From assembly GCF_000260795.1 (NCBI RefSeq), contig NZ_AJGU01000009.1:1-64000 (forward strand): a stretch of DNA of 64,000 nt. Direction: 5' to 3'. Of this stretch, positions 24,842 through 34,035 are shown one piece after another. How positions within the stretch are numbered: position 1 is the stretch's first letter; every line of letters starts with the position of its first letter. The notes beneath the pieces are model-generated. The model was not told where the DNA came from. It did not search any database and saw only the letters and a list, made by a program, of their open reading frames with translations. This stretch comes from Treponema sp. JC4. Its GTDB lineage: Bacteria > Spirochaetota > Spirochaetia > Treponematales > Treponemataceae. The translations under genes and the position numbers were made by a program.

Positions 24842-25434
24842 TTTTCTCCTCCTTCATCAGAATCAGAAGGATGCTTCTTAAGCTGCCTTGCACGGACAAA
24901 GACCAGAATACAGGCAATAGTTATGGCTCCCAGGATGACAATGTAAGAAGGCAGCTTAAGTATACCAACGCAAAGAAAAGCAACCAGCATAAAAATAAAG
25001 TTTACAGGCGTTTTAATTGTTTTTTTTGCAAAAGTTACCACAACATGGGTCAACAAAGCAGCAACAGCAACATTTATACCCTTCAAAGCTTTCTGGGCCG
25101 CAGGATAGTCAGAGACTGAATTAATAAAACGGGCTAAAAGCATAATAATCACAAAGGATGGAGTTACCATTCCAAGAGTTCCAATAATTCCACCAATTAT
25201 TCCAGCCTGTTTGAAGCCAACAAAAGTAGAGACATTTACTGCAATAATTCCTGGTGTACTCTGCCCCACTGCATAATAATCAATTAATTCTTCTTCACTT
25301 ATCCAGCCGCGATTTTCAATCAATTCCCTGCGCAGCATAGGCATCATAGCAAGCCCGCCACCAATCGTAAAGGTTCCGATTTTTACAAAGGCCAGATATA
25401 AATCAATAAGTTCTAAAAAGAGCGACTTTTTCAT
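24838..25434 (-). CDS. Chromate transporter half protein (first of pair)
   Basis: A 198-residue short-chain ChrA homologue with FTIGGGLAMMPMLRRELIE near the N terminus and QSTPGIIAVNVSTFVG near residue 58, plus about six membrane segments and a basic/acidic tail. It is the promoter-proximal gene of the pair. The ATG lies 6 bases after an extended -10 box and lacks a ribosome binding site. Confidence 0.9.
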   Translation of the reverse strand: MKKSLFLELIDLYLAFVKIGTFTIGGGLAMMPMLRRELIENRGWISEEELIDYYAVGQSTPGIIAVNVSTFVGFKQAGIIGGIIGTLGMVTPSFVIIMLLARFINSVSDYPAAQKALKGINVAVAALLTHVVVTFAKKTIKTPVNFIFMLVAFLCVGILKLPSYIVILGAITIACILVFVRARQLKKHPSDSDEGGEK

Positions 25435-25440
25435 AGCTGT

Positions 25441-25449
25441 ATTTTATCA
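25441..25449 (-). promoter_or_regulatory. Extended -10 promoter of the chromate transporter pair, leaderless type
   Basis: TGA-TAAAAT on the minus strand (hexamer 25446-25441), then 6 bases to ATG 25434. The -35 region is weak. Confidence 0.5.
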
Positions 25450-25519
25450 GATTAAAGCAAGTTCCAAAAGTCAGATTTTTTACTGGATTTATTTATAAGA
25501 TTGGCACATACTAAAAATT

Positions 25520-26284
25520 ATGACAGTTTATTTATGTTCAACACAGCCGGATATTTTCAGATTTCTCGCAAACAAAATAGAAAAGCTGGGACATTCCTGT
25601 CTTTTGTTCAGTGATTACACAAATCTCAAGAATACCCTGATAAAATCAAACTACCTGCCTGACCTTGTTCTGATTGATTATATGGCTGAAAATCATCTGC
25701 TTTCTACAAATCCCTACGAAAAGCTAGATAAAGATAAAACTTATCTGCCACTTATTTTTTACAATGATCCTTGTATTGCAAAAGGCGCACGGGCAGCAGT
25801 CTGGGCAGATATAATCAGAAATTTCTGCAATAAAGATTATTTGCCGGAAGGAAAATATGTTCCAAAGGAAGAAACAATTGAGACTGTCTTAAAAATTGTT
25901 GCAGATTTTGTGGAATCTGATCAGTTTTCACCCTATATTTATCTGATGCAAAAGCCTGAGCCCTTCCCAGAAAGTTTTACGACAGATTTTTTATACGAAA
26001 AATTTACCTATAATAAAAATCATTACAAATCAATTGATGGATTTAAAAGTGAAAGCAAGCTGCCGGAAAGCCTTTACCTTCTGCTTCAGATTTTCTTTGA
26101 CCACAAGGATGATATTCTTACTATTTATGATTTAATTCTTCTCTACTCAGAAAAGAAAAAGCAGATATCTCAAGCTTCATTAAAAGTAATGCTTTCAAAT
26201 CTCCGATCTTATTTCAAAAAGTATCCGGAATTTAATTACAGACTTGACCACAATGAAAAAGGCTACAAATTTTCCATCGGCTAA
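25520..26284 (+). CDS. Atypical response regulator-like protein
   Basis: A 254-residue protein. The first 130 residues resemble a degenerate receiver domain (VYLCSTQPDIFRFLANKIEKLGH, then LPDLVLIDYMAENH with a possible Asp near 53), but the usual acidic pocket at the first strand is missing. The last 80 residues look like an OmpR-type winged helix (SLKVMLSNLRSYFKK then RLDHNEKGYKFSIG). No kinase gene is adjacent. It diverges from the chromate genes and ends at the che operon terminator. The assignment rests on fold-like patterns. Confidence 0.55.
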   Translation: MTVYLCSTQPDIFRFLANKIEKLGHSCLLFSDYTNLKNTLIKSNYLPDLVLIDYMAENHLLSTNPYEKLDKDKTYLPLIFYNDPCIAKGARAAVWADIIRNFCNKDYLPEGKYVPKEETIETVLKIVADFVESDQFSPYIYLMQKPEPFPESFTTDFLYEKFTYNKNHYKSIDGFKSESKLPESLYLLLQIFFDHKDDILTIYDLILLYSEKKKQISQASLKVMLSNLRSYFKKYPEFNYRLDHNEKGYKFSIG

Positions 26285-26303
26285 AAGAGATAAGTGTTAA
26301 AGA

Positions 26304-26331
26304 AAAAAGCCGGCGAATCTACCGGCTTTCA
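26304..26331. terminator. Bidirectional terminator between the che operon and the response regulator gene
   Basis: AAAGCCGG (26306-26313) pairs with CCGGCTTT (26322-26329). The T-run on the minus strand is strong (end of cheY); on the plus strand it is weak. Confidence 0.8.
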
Positions 26332-26346
26332 TACAGTTAATAAAGA

Positions 26347-26781
26347 CTAAGACAAAACTTTTGAGATTCTTTCAAGAACCTTCTTTCTGTCCAAAGGCTT
26401 GATGATATAGCTTTTTGCACCAACCATCAAAGATTTTTTAACAAGTTCCTCTTTACCAAGGGCACTTACCATTACAACCTTTGCATTCTTGTCAAAAGCA
26501 ACAATCTGCTCCAAAGCTGTAATACCGTCCATCTTTGGCATAGTAATATCCATTGTTACCAGGTCAACATTTGGACAAAGTTCCTTGTATTTATTAACTC
26601 CATCCTGACCGTCTCCAGCAGTAGCAACAACTTCATAGCCTTCACTTGTAAGAATCTGGCCAAGCTGTTTTGCAACGAACATAGAGTCGTCAACAATCAA
26701 GACTCTGAATGAAGTTCCATCATCTTTACGACCCTCAGGAGGACGCTCATTAATTGTAGGATAGTCTTGTGTAGTTTTCAT
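26347..26781 (-). CDS. cheY: Chemotaxis response regulator
   Basis: A 144-residue CheY that carries the phosphoryl signal from CheA to the flagellar motor switch. The acidic pair is D31-D32, the phosphoacceptor D78 (LVTMDITMPKMDG), the switch Ser/Thr is in VMVSALG, and the lysine is in YIIKPLD. It has an unusual hydrophilic N-terminal extension of about 22 residues before the receiver domain. It is the last gene of the che operon, followed by a terminator. Confidence 0.95.
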   Translation of the reverse strand: MKTTQDYPTINERPPEGRKDDGTSFRVLIVDDSMFVAKQLGQILTSEGYEVVATAGDGQDGVNKYKELCPNVDLVTMDITMPKMDGITALEQIVAFDKNAKVVMVSALGKEELVKKSLMVGAKSYIIKPLDRKKVLERISKVLS

Positions 26782-26802
26782 AATTCAACTCCTCTTGATT
26801 TT

Positions 26803-27285
26803 TTATGCGCGTTCCCTGATAGAAACGTTTACTTCTATTTTACCGCAATTAGAAATTAATGGAACAATAAGAGCTTCAACACTGTCTGTTGTTCCACCCA
26901 AAGCTGCAATTTCCATTTTCTGTCCGATAAACAATGCTGGAGGAGTCAAGTCGAACTTAAATCCCAGCTCATGCAGCTTAGTTACAGCCTGTGCAGTGAT
27001 AAGGTTTGCAAGCTCACTGATTGTAGCCTTTGCAAGGTCGTCAAACTGTGCCAGAGTTTCTCCGTTCATTGCCGAAGCAATATTAAGAGCGGTCTCCATT
27101 GTCATATCGAAAAGAACACGTCCTTCAACATCACCAGCAAGACCAACTAAAGCGGCAACACCCATAACAGGCATTGCGGTTGATTTCAAATATAAATCGC
27201 CCCGCTTTACTTCTGCACCACCAAGAACTTCCTGCAAAATACGAAAAGAAGTTTCAACAAACGGATTAATATACTCAACTCGCAT
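26803..27285 (-). CDS. cheX: CheY-P phosphatase
   Basis: A 160-residue protein of the CheX/CheC/FliY phosphatase family. The conserved E-x-x-N motif is in ISELANL near residue 95. Spirochaetes use CheX rather than CheZ to dephosphorylate CheY-P. AAGGAG precedes ATG. It sits between the CheW-CheR gene and cheY, the order known from other treponemes. Confidence 0.93.
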   Translation of the reverse strand: MRVEYINPFVETSFRILQEVLGGAEVKRGDLYLKSTAMPVMGVAALVGLAGDVEGRVLFDMTMETALNIASAMNGETLAQFDDLAKATISELANLITAQAVTKLHELGFKFDLTPPALFIGQKMEIAALGGTTDSVEALIVPLISNCGKIEVNVSIRERA

Positions 27286-27295
27286 TTTTATCTCC

Positions 27296-28693
27296 TTAAT
27301 CTTTATTGTATGCTACAAGCGCACCAACTGTATTTTCACCAAAATTAAACGAAGCCGGCATTGTTTCATTCTCTCCAAGAATTGCAATACCGTTTCCCTT
27401 CATCTTCTCCTGGAAATCTGCCACAACAGTATTCTGAGAAGCCTCATCAAGCATTGAAACAACATCTCTTGCAAAAACAATATCTACCATTGGCAGAGCA
27501 TTCGTATTCTTGCAGTCATGATATTCAAACATGATGCTGTCTTTTATGTCCTGATTAAAAGTATATTCCCCATTTGCCTTTTTTGTCAAATAAGAACTAT
27601 ACCAATCGTCTGCTAATTCAGCCGGAATGCTCATCATAGCCGCATTTGACACTGTCAAAAGGTCAACGTCCTGAGCATAGACTCTGATTTTGCTCTTTGG
27701 ATAACGACGGGCAAGCACGCAGGCCAGAGAATAAGACTCTGTCCCCTTTCCGCAGCCCGGATTCCATACAATAATCTGTTTAGCAGAATTATCAGGAAGA
27801 ATTTTTTCTACTGCATCTGCAAATTCCTTTGTCCACCACTTGCCGGTACAAGAAGACCAGAAGGTTGAAAGGAATTCCTCTGCATCAGCTTCGTTCTGAA
27901 TCTGAGATTTACCGGCCTTAGTCCATTCGGTAAAGCGGTGTCGAACCCATGATTCATTAACAGAAGAAACGTAGAATTTTTTATAATTTGCAAGCGATTC
28001 AACTGCAAATTTATAAGCCTGATCATCAAAATCACTTTTTGGAGCTTCAGCTGCCTTCATACTTTCGGCTTTAGCTGCAAGTCCGGAAGGAGCTGCTTTA
28101 CCCTCAGGAGCCGCTCTTGCTGCGGCAGGTTTTGCAGGAGTTCTCTCCGGTGGTGTATAGGTCGGCTGAGGGCGAGGAACATTTTCCAGAGCATCCTTTC
28201 CAGAGAAGATGCGTGTAATGTCCAGAAGTACGTAGAGTCTGTTATTAGCCTCAACTACACCATCAATATATTTGATATTAATATCACCAAACAAAGGATG
28301 AGGCGGCTGAATTGTACTCTTCTGAATACCTACAACCTTATCAATCTTATCTACAATTACACCGAATTTCTGATCATCTACCGCAAGAATAATGATGTTT
28401 TCAAGTTTTTTTCCGGATTTTGGCTGAACTTCTACACCAAAGAATAAGCGTAAATCCAGAATCGGAATAATTTCACCACGAAGATTGTAAACACCGCGCA
28501 CAAAAGCCATCGTATTAGGAACAAAAGTAAATCTGTCTGCCTTTACGATTTCCTTTACGTGCATAATATCAAGAGAGTAATCTTTATCTGCAAGAGAGAA
28601 AGTAACCATCTTAAAATCAACGACGGTATTTTTATCTTCTTCCTGTTTTTCTGCAACTTGAGTCTGAACAACTACCTGATTTTCTGCTTCCAT
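27296..28693 (-). CDS. CheW-CheR-like fusion chemotaxis protein
   Basis: Residues about 25-175 form a CheW coupling domain (FSLADKDYSLDIMHVKEIVK, then YNLRGEIIPILDLRLFFG). A Pro/Ala-rich linker (175-215) leads to a CheR-like domain: VWNPGCGKGTESYSLA occupies the SAM-binding loop and FARDVVSML the position of the usual RNVLIYF. Both are altered from active methyltransferases, so this module may be structural. Such CheW-CheR-like proteins are known from treponeme arrays. It lies between cheA and cheX; GGAG ribosome binding site. Confidence 0.88.
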   Translation of the reverse strand: MEAENQVVVQTQVAEKQEEDKNTVVDFKMVTFSLADKDYSLDIMHVKEIVKADRFTFVPNTMAFVRGVYNLRGEIIPILDLRLFFGVEVQPKSGKKLENIIILAVDDQKFGVIVDKIDKVVGIQKSTIQPPHPLFGDINIKYIDGVVEANNRLYVLLDITRIFSGKDALENVPRPQPTYTPPERTPAKPAAARAAPEGKAAPSGLAAKAESMKAAEAPKSDFDDQAYKFAVESLANYKKFYVSSVNESWVRHRFTEWTKAGKSQIQNEADAEEFLSTFWSSCTGKWWTKEFADAVEKILPDNSAKQIIVWNPGCGKGTESYSLACVLARRYPKSKIRVYAQDVDLLTVSNAAMMSIPAELADDWYSSYLTKKANGEYTFNQDIKDSIMFEYHDCKNTNALPMVDIVFARDVVSMLDEASQNTVVADFQEKMKGNGIAILGENETMPASFNFGENTVGALVAYNKD

Positions 28694-28705
28694 TTCCGAC
28701 TCCTT

Positions 28706-31240
28706 TTATGCACTCTGTTCCTGATCCAGCTGTTCGTGCTTAACTCCCAGATCAAGGAGGGCACCAACATCAATAATCAGGGAAACAGAACCATCACCCA
28801 GGATTGAAGCTCCGGCGATTCCCGGAGAATTAGTAAACTGATCCTTAAGAGGCTTAATTACAACGTCCTCTTCGCCGACAAGGGCATCAACCATTACACC
28901 AATCTTCTTATCCTGGTTACCTACAATTACAATATAACATTCGTCCTTCTGCTCTGCTTCAGGCATACCAAAAAGACGCGCAAGACGAAGAACTGTAATT
29001 ACTTCGTTGCGGACATTCATTACTTCGTAGTTATCAATGTGATTAATATCAGTAATCTTTACACACTGACTTTCAATTACGTTTGCAATAGGAATAGAGT
29101 AAACCTCTGTTCCAACGCGAACCAGCAAGCCCTGAATGATTGCAAGAGTAAGAGGAAGCTTGATTACAAAACTTGTACCCTTTCCTTTTGCAGAATTAAC
29201 TGTGATTGTACCCTTAAGGTTATTAATCATAGTTTTTACAACGTCCAGACCTACACCACGACCAGAAATATTAGAAATTGTAGCCGCTGTAGAGAAGCCA
29301 GGCATCATAATAAGCTGGAAGGCATCCTGTTCGGAAATCTGCTTATCCGGATGGATAAGTCCTTTTTCTATAGCCTTAGCCTTTACCTTTTCTACGTCAA
29401 CGCCGGCACCATCATCTTTGATTTCGATTACAATCTGGTTACCTTCGTTAGACGCCTTAAGGAGAACTGTACCAGTTTCCGGCTTTCCGGCTGCCTTTCG
29501 TACATCAGGCATTTCAATACCATGGTCAACTGAGTTTCGTACACAGTGCATAATCGGATCGAGCAAATCTTCTACTACCGATTTATCAAGTTCTGTATCC
29601 TCACCTTCAATTACCAGGTCGATTTTCTTGTTCAAATCACGCTGCAAATCGCGAACTACACGAGGGAAGCGGCTGAAAATCTGATTGATAGGAACCATTC
29701 GGATTTTCATTACACCTTCCTGAAGTTCGCTGGCAATAGTTCCAAGGTTCTGAGTTGTAGAACGGAAACGGCCTGTAATTCCTTTTGATTCTGCTTCATA
29801 TGCTTCAAAAACAGAACCCAGATCACCGTATTCCTGAACAATTGCCTTTTTAACTTCTGCAGGATTTTCTCCATCCTTAACTTTTTCCATATAATCAGTA
29901 AGGTGGTCAAAAAGACTGCGGAGTTTTTCTTTGTATTCAGCCTGCAGAGCCTGGAAGCGGTTAAGTTCGCTTGAAGTCTGGGCAGCAAGCTGGTTGAAGG
30001 AAGCCTTTGTAATTACAGCTTCTGAAACAAGGTTCAAAAGATAGTCAATTCGGCGTGAATCTACACGAAGAATTGAGCCCTGCTGTGCGGCATGTGCAGC
30101 ACCAGCCGCAGGTTTTGCTTCAGCTTTCTTTTCTTCTGCCTTAGGAGCAGCAGCAGGGGCTGGAGCTGGACTTGCAGGCTTAGGCTCTGGCTTCAGAACG
30201 TTATCATTAAGAATATCGTTCAAAAGATCATTCTGAGCTGCAGAGATTTCTCCGGCAGGCATATCTGAAGATGGCGAAACCGGGGCACTTGCTGCAGGAG
30301 CAGGTGTTGGAGCTGCCTGTACAGGAGCCGGCTGAGGAGCTGGCGCTGCCTGTGGAGCCGGAGCTGCTGGAGCTGCGGCTCCACCTCCCTTATAATTTGC
30401 ATCAGTTATAAGCTGAGCATCTGTTATCAAGGTTACATCACTTAAGAAGGCAGTATCTTCAATTGCAGAGCCTTCTGCATCAGTTGCAACATAGTAATAA
30501 ACCCATTCATAGAACTGATCTTCATAAAGGGCATCAAAATCAGGATTTGTTTTAAGAACATTACCGATTGCCTTTAATGCGGCGAATACCTGAATACCGC
30601 CGACCGAGTTCATAGGGTTGCTTTCATCAAATTTAACGGCGATACACCAGAGTTTCTGGTTGCCTTCGCAAGTCTGCTTAAGCTCCTGATACTCATCTTC
30701 ACTTAATTCCGGAAGCACTACACCACTTGCTGCTGCAGGTGCGGCAGGAGCTGCCTGTACTGGTTCTGGAGCAGGAGCCGGGGTTGGCTCAGGAGCTGGA
30801 GCTGCGGCGGCAGGCTGTGCAATAGGTTTTCCTTTTGCATCCTTTGCAGGAATGTAAGCCTGGAGTTTAGACACAATGGCACTGGTATCTTCTTCATAAA
30901 CAGAACCATTCTGCCGCGCTTCGAGCATCGCTTTTATTACATCGATAGAGGAAAGGAGAATATCAACGATATTTTCATCAACCTTTACTCTGTCTGAACG
31001 CACTTCGTCAAGAACATCTTCAACTGTGTGTGTAAAATGAGTGATTTCAGTCATTTCAACAGTTGCAGAACCACCTTTAAGAGTATGGGCAGCACGGAAA
31101 ATTTCATCGATAGCATCATGATTAGTAGGATCGCCTTCAATAACAAGAATGTTACTTTCGAGCTGTTCTACCTGCTGCTCAGCTTCAGCAAAGAAGTCTT
31201 TCAAGAGTTCTTCATTATTTGGGTCAAGATAATCGCTCAT
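28706..31240 (-). CDS. cheA: Chemotaxis sensor histidine kinase
   Basis: An 844-residue CheA. P1 has the phosphorylated H52 in AAHTLKGGSA. Two long Ala/Pro linkers (about 145-170 and 280-390) flank a P2-like domain (about 172-275). P3 dimerisation follows from about 390, then the P4 ATPase domain with HCVRNSVDHGIE (about 565) and DDGAGVD (about 615), and the CheW-like P5 domain (about 700-835). It is the first gene of cheA - cheW/R - cheX - cheY. The gene starts 7 bases after a strong -10 box without a ribosome binding site. Confidence 0.96.
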   Translation of the reverse strand: MSDYLDPNNEELLKDFFAEAEQQVEQLESNILVIEGDPTNHDAIDEIFRAAHTLKGGSATVEMTEITHFTHTVEDVLDEVRSDRVKVDENIVDILLSSIDVIKAMLEARQNGSVYEEDTSAIVSKLQAYIPAKDAKGKPIAQPAAAAPAPEPTPAPAPEPVQAAPAAPAAASGVVLPELSEDEYQELKQTCEGNQKLWCIAVKFDESNPMNSVGGIQVFAALKAIGNVLKTNPDFDALYEDQFYEWVYYYVATDAEGSAIEDTAFLSDVTLITDAQLITDANYKGGGAAAPAAPAPQAAPAPQPAPVQAAPTPAPAASAPVSPSSDMPAGEISAAQNDLLNDILNDNVLKPEPKPASPAPAPAAAPKAEEKKAEAKPAAGAAHAAQQGSILRVDSRRIDYLLNLVSEAVITKASFNQLAAQTSSELNRFQALQAEYKEKLRSLFDHLTDYMEKVKDGENPAEVKKAIVQEYGDLGSVFEAYEAESKGITGRFRSTTQNLGTIASELQEGVMKIRMVPINQIFSRFPRVVRDLQRDLNKKIDLVIEGEDTELDKSVVEDLLDPIMHCVRNSVDHGIEMPDVRKAAGKPETGTVLLKASNEGNQIVIEIKDDGAGVDVEKVKAKAIEKGLIHPDKQISEQDAFQLIMMPGFSTAATISNISGRGVGLDVVKTMINNLKGTITVNSAKGKGTSFVIKLPLTLAIIQGLLVRVGTEVYSIPIANVIESQCVKITDINHIDNYEVMNVRNEVITVLRLARLFGMPEAEQKDECYIVIVGNQDKKIGVMVDALVGEEDVVIKPLKDQFTNSPGIAGASILGDGSVSLIIDVGALLDLGVKHEQLDQEQSA

Positions 31241-31247
31241 AGAATAA

Positions 31248-31275
31248 ATTATATCCCGAAAAACCTATATTTCAA
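31248..31275 (-). promoter_or_regulatory. Promoter of the che operon, leaderless type
   Basis: TTGAAA (31275-31270), 16 bases, TATAAT (31253-31248), then 7 bases to the cheA ATG at 31240. This is a housekeeping-type rather than sigma-28 promoter. Confidence 0.7.
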
Positions 31276-31332
31276 GAAAAAAAAGTAAAAATGATAATAA
31301 ATATTTATTTTTTAGGATCTGAAAGATTTTAT

Positions 31333-31360
31333 TAAAGAAGATTTTGATTTATGCCGATAA
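31333..31360 (+). promoter_or_regulatory. Sigma-28-type promoter of the beta-barrel protein gene
   Basis: TAAAGAAG (31333-31340) and a perfect GCCGATAA (31353-31360) with 16 bases between TAAA and GCCGATAA, one more than the FliA consensus. It predicts a leader of about 48 nt before ATG 31415 and would place this outer membrane protein in the flagellar/chemotaxis regulon. Confidence 0.6.
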
Positions 31361-31414
31361 TAAAAACGGAGTGTTTTAAACTTTTTTACTATTAAACACT
31401 GCACAGAGGTTGCT

Positions 31415-32626
31415 ATGAAAAAGGAGTTTCTTGTTTCTATATTACTATTGATTTCTGCTGCTTCCAGAGTTTTTGGCGTTACTGCCTTTACAGGATATGC
31501 GGGAGGAAAACTGAATCAGGGGGCTAACGAAAAGGCTGAAGACTACGAAGGAGACTTAAAGCTTCAGGCTTTCTTTGCCGGCCAGTTTAATTTTAATCAG
31601 AATATCTGGTCTCACCTGGAATTTTCTATAGATACAGACAACCTTTTAACTGATGATGTTTTCAAAAAGACTCCTGCACAATTCCGCATTGATGAACTTT
31701 CCCTCACCGGAAAAATGACTTTTACCAGCACAGTAAATTATCTGAGTGCCTTTATAGGAATGTATGATCCTATTGGTTCTGACATTCTTCTTCAGCGTTA
31801 CTTTGGTATAGAAGGAATTGCTTCAAAAGTAACAGACAGCTGGCTTGGTACAGGAAATTCTATTCTTTACCCTCAGTGGGGTATGGGAATGGCAGATGTT
31901 CTGAAATTTTACACCCTGCCTACCCTTATAGGAATTTATGCCTACGTAAACAGCGAAGATGATGAATACAAGGTTTTTAACGTTGACCTTAGAAATGCAT
32001 TTTCTTTCCATTATTTTACAATGGATTTAGCAGCAGGTCTTGGAGCTCCGCTTTCGGATAAGAGCCAGGGAAAGGATGTAATTGTTGCAATAAACAAGCT
32101 TTACTGGCATATGGGAACTACAATTTTATTGGGAAATAATTATACTGCCGCAGCTTTATTTGCTCAGATGGGTATTAACAACGCTTCAATTCAGCCTAAA
32201 GCCAATAAAATGGAAATTACACCTGAAACCTGTTATTTTCTGCTTGAACCAAGATTTTACAACGGCGTAGCTCATGCTCATATTTCCTTTTACATACTGC
32301 CAAAGGATACAGTTTCTGAGCTGATGGTGCTGGATGATACTCTTGGAGTTAACCTTAATGTATTCAGAAACATTAATACCCGTAATAACATCTTTACAAT
32401 CGGATTTCATTTAGGCGCAGGCTTTGATGATAAATATGTTAATGATTTGATTAAATTTTCTGATTATGATATTTCAGATTTGAATGTAAATCTGATTCCG
32501 TACTTTTCAACAAATATTCTGGCAGGAACTCTTAACGCCTCTTTGAAGGTAAAGTTTAAGGAATTTACAAGAGGAAAACCTGGAAAGGCATTTGTTATCG
32601 ATTTAGGATATAAGTGTAAGATTTAG
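31415..32626 (+). CDS. Predicted outer membrane beta-barrel protein of unknown function
   Basis: A 403-residue exported protein with a signal peptide (residues 1-22, cleavage after VFG). The rest alternates polar and hydrophobic residues in strand-like stretches with many Tyr/Phe and ends in a hydrophobic/aromatic strand (FVIDLGYKCKI), typical of barrels. I do not recognise the family. AGAGG precedes ATG. A sigma-28-like promoter lies upstream and the che operon diverges from it, so a link to motility or chemotactic sensing is possible. Confidence 0.7.
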   Translation: MKKEFLVSILLLISAASRVFGVTAFTGYAGGKLNQGANEKAEDYEGDLKLQAFFAGQFNFNQNIWSHLEFSIDTDNLLTDDVFKKTPAQFRIDELSLTGKMTFTSTVNYLSAFIGMYDPIGSDILLQRYFGIEGIASKVTDSWLGTGNSILYPQWGMGMADVLKFYTLPTLIGIYAYVNSEDDEYKVFNVDLRNAFSFHYFTMDLAAGLGAPLSDKSQGKDVIVAINKLYWHMGTTILLGNNYTAAALFAQMGINNASIQPKANKMEITPETCYFLLEPRFYNGVAHAHISFYILPKDTVSELMVLDDTLGVNLNVFRNINTRNNIFTIGFHLGAGFDDKYVNDLIKFSDYDISDLNVNLIPYFSTNILAGTLNASLKVKFKEFTRGKPGKAFVIDLGYKCKI

Positions 32627-32638
32627 GCTAAACACCAT

Positions 32639-32758
32639 AAAAAAATGCTCCCGCCAGGCGTGTCTTGCGAACTGCGGGTGTGGGGTATAAGGAATCTGAC
32701 TCGCTTCGCTCGCACCCCACAATGCAGTTCGAATCCCCGCCTCGCTCGCGCATTTTTT
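32639..32758. repeat. Structured intergenic element, ATGC/GCAT type
   Basis: AAAAAAATGC (32639-32648) pairs with GCATTTTTT (32750-32758). Inside, CGAACTGC (32668-32675) pairs with GCAGTTCG (32724-32731), and GTGTGGGGT with ACCCCAC (32714-32720). The outer ends resemble family B, the interior does not. It lies between the convergent ends of the beta-barrel gene and dapL and may terminate both transcripts. Confidence 0.6.
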
Positions 32759-32784
32759 AGAATATTTTCTTACAAAACTTCCTC

Positions 32785-34008
32785 TTACAAAACCAATTCT
32801 GCCAGGCGTTTGCAGGCTTCCTCAACGTCAGCGTGGTGACCGAAAGCACTGATGCGGATGAAAGATTCTCCGGCAGGGCCAAAGCCGCTTCCCGGGGTTG
32901 TAACTACACGGCATTTATCAAGCAGGGTGTCGAAAACATCCCAGCTTTTCTTTCCAGGGAATTTTACCCAGATATATGGAGAGTTTCCTGTAAAGTAAAC
33001 CTGGGCACCGGCTTTTTTGAAGTTTTCCCCTTCAAAAGTCTTCTTTATAAGAGCAGCATTTTCAAGATAGTAGTCGATTACTTCTTTCATTGCCTTAAGA
33101 CCTTCAGACTCAAGACAGGCAAGACCACCGGCCTGAACTACGTTTGAAGCACCGTTGAACAAAGTTGTCATTACACGGTTCCAGTCGCGGTTTACGCTTG
33201 TACCGTCTGTAAATTTCAAATCATTAGGAACGATTGACCAGCCAAGACGAACACCGGTAAAGCCTGCTGGCTTTGAGAAAGAGTTAATTTCAATAGCGCA
33301 AGTGCGGGCACCTTCAATTTCAAAAATAGTTTTTGGAAGCTCAGGATCGCGGATAAACTCGCGGTAAGCGCCGTCAAAAATGATGATACAGCCATTCTTG
33401 TTAGCAAAGTCAACAAGTTTTTTAAGCTGTTCTTTTGTAGCAACGGCCCCTGTAGGATTATTTGGAGAACAGAAATAAATCAAAGAGTCTGGTTCAACTA
33501 CAGAAAGATCAGGGAAAAAGTCGTTTTCCGGGGTACAAGGCATATAGGTTACACCTTCGTAGCCTGTGCCATTGTTTTTACCAGCAGCCCCTACAATTAC
33601 AGAACCGTCTACATAAACAGGATAAGCAGGATCCTGAACGGCGATTTTTACATTACGGCCGAACAAAGTCTGAATGCGGGCAATATCACATTTTGCACCA
33701 TCAGAAATAAATACTTCTGATTCATCTGCCAAGCCCTTGTACCATACTTCAGCAATCTTCTTGCGGAGTTCTGTATTACCCTGCTCGTCTCCGTAACCTG
33801 AATAACCTTCAGGAGTAGCAAGTCCAAGAGAGTAATCTGCCATTGCTTTGGCGATGAACTTTGGAAGAGGTTCTGTTGTGTTACCAATTCCAAGGCTGAT
33901 GATTTTTGCATCCGGGTGAGCGGCTGCATATTCGCGGCGGCGGCGGGCAACTTCCGGGAAGAGGTAGCCGGCGGTAAGATTTGCAAATCCTTCGTTTCGT
34001 GTAATCAT
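32785..34008 (-). CDS. dapL: LL-diaminopimelate aminotransferase
   Basis: A PLP enzyme of fold type I that converts tetrahydrodipicolinate directly to LL-diaminopimelate for lysine and peptidoglycan synthesis. At 407 residues it has the family opening NLTAGYLFPEVARRR, SLGIGNTTEPLP, YSGYGDEQG, and the PLP lysine in SFSKPAGFTGVRLGW. GAGGAAA precedes ATG. dapB lies 28 bases upstream in the same direction. The DapL route is one-step, so dapD/C/E are not needed. Confidence 0.95.
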   Translation of the reverse strand: MITRNEGFANLTAGYLFPEVARRRREYAAAHPDAKIISLGIGNTTEPLPKFIAKAMADYSLGLATPEGYSGYGDEQGNTELRKKIAEVWYKGLADESEVFISDGAKCDIARIQTLFGRNVKIAVQDPAYPVYVDGSVIVGAAGKNNGTGYEGVTYMPCTPENDFFPDLSVVEPDSLIYFCSPNNPTGAVATKEQLKKLVDFANKNGCIIIFDGAYREFIRDPELPKTIFEIEGARTCAIEINSFSKPAGFTGVRLGWSIVPNDLKFTDGTSVNRDWNRVMTTLFNGASNVVQAGGLACLESEGLKAMKEVIDYYLENAALIKKTFEGENFKKAGAQVYFTGNSPYIWVKFPGKKSWDVFDTLLDKCRVVTTPGSGFGPAGESFIRISAFGHHADVEEACKRLAELVL

Positions 34009-34035
34009 AGTTTCCTCGTTTTTAGATATTTTTGA

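Noticed and set aside
32722-32740. TTCGAATCC resembling a tRNA T-loop
   Set aside because: The bases belong to a perfect CGAACTGC/GCAGTTCG pair of an intergenic element, and no acceptor or anticodon arms fit.
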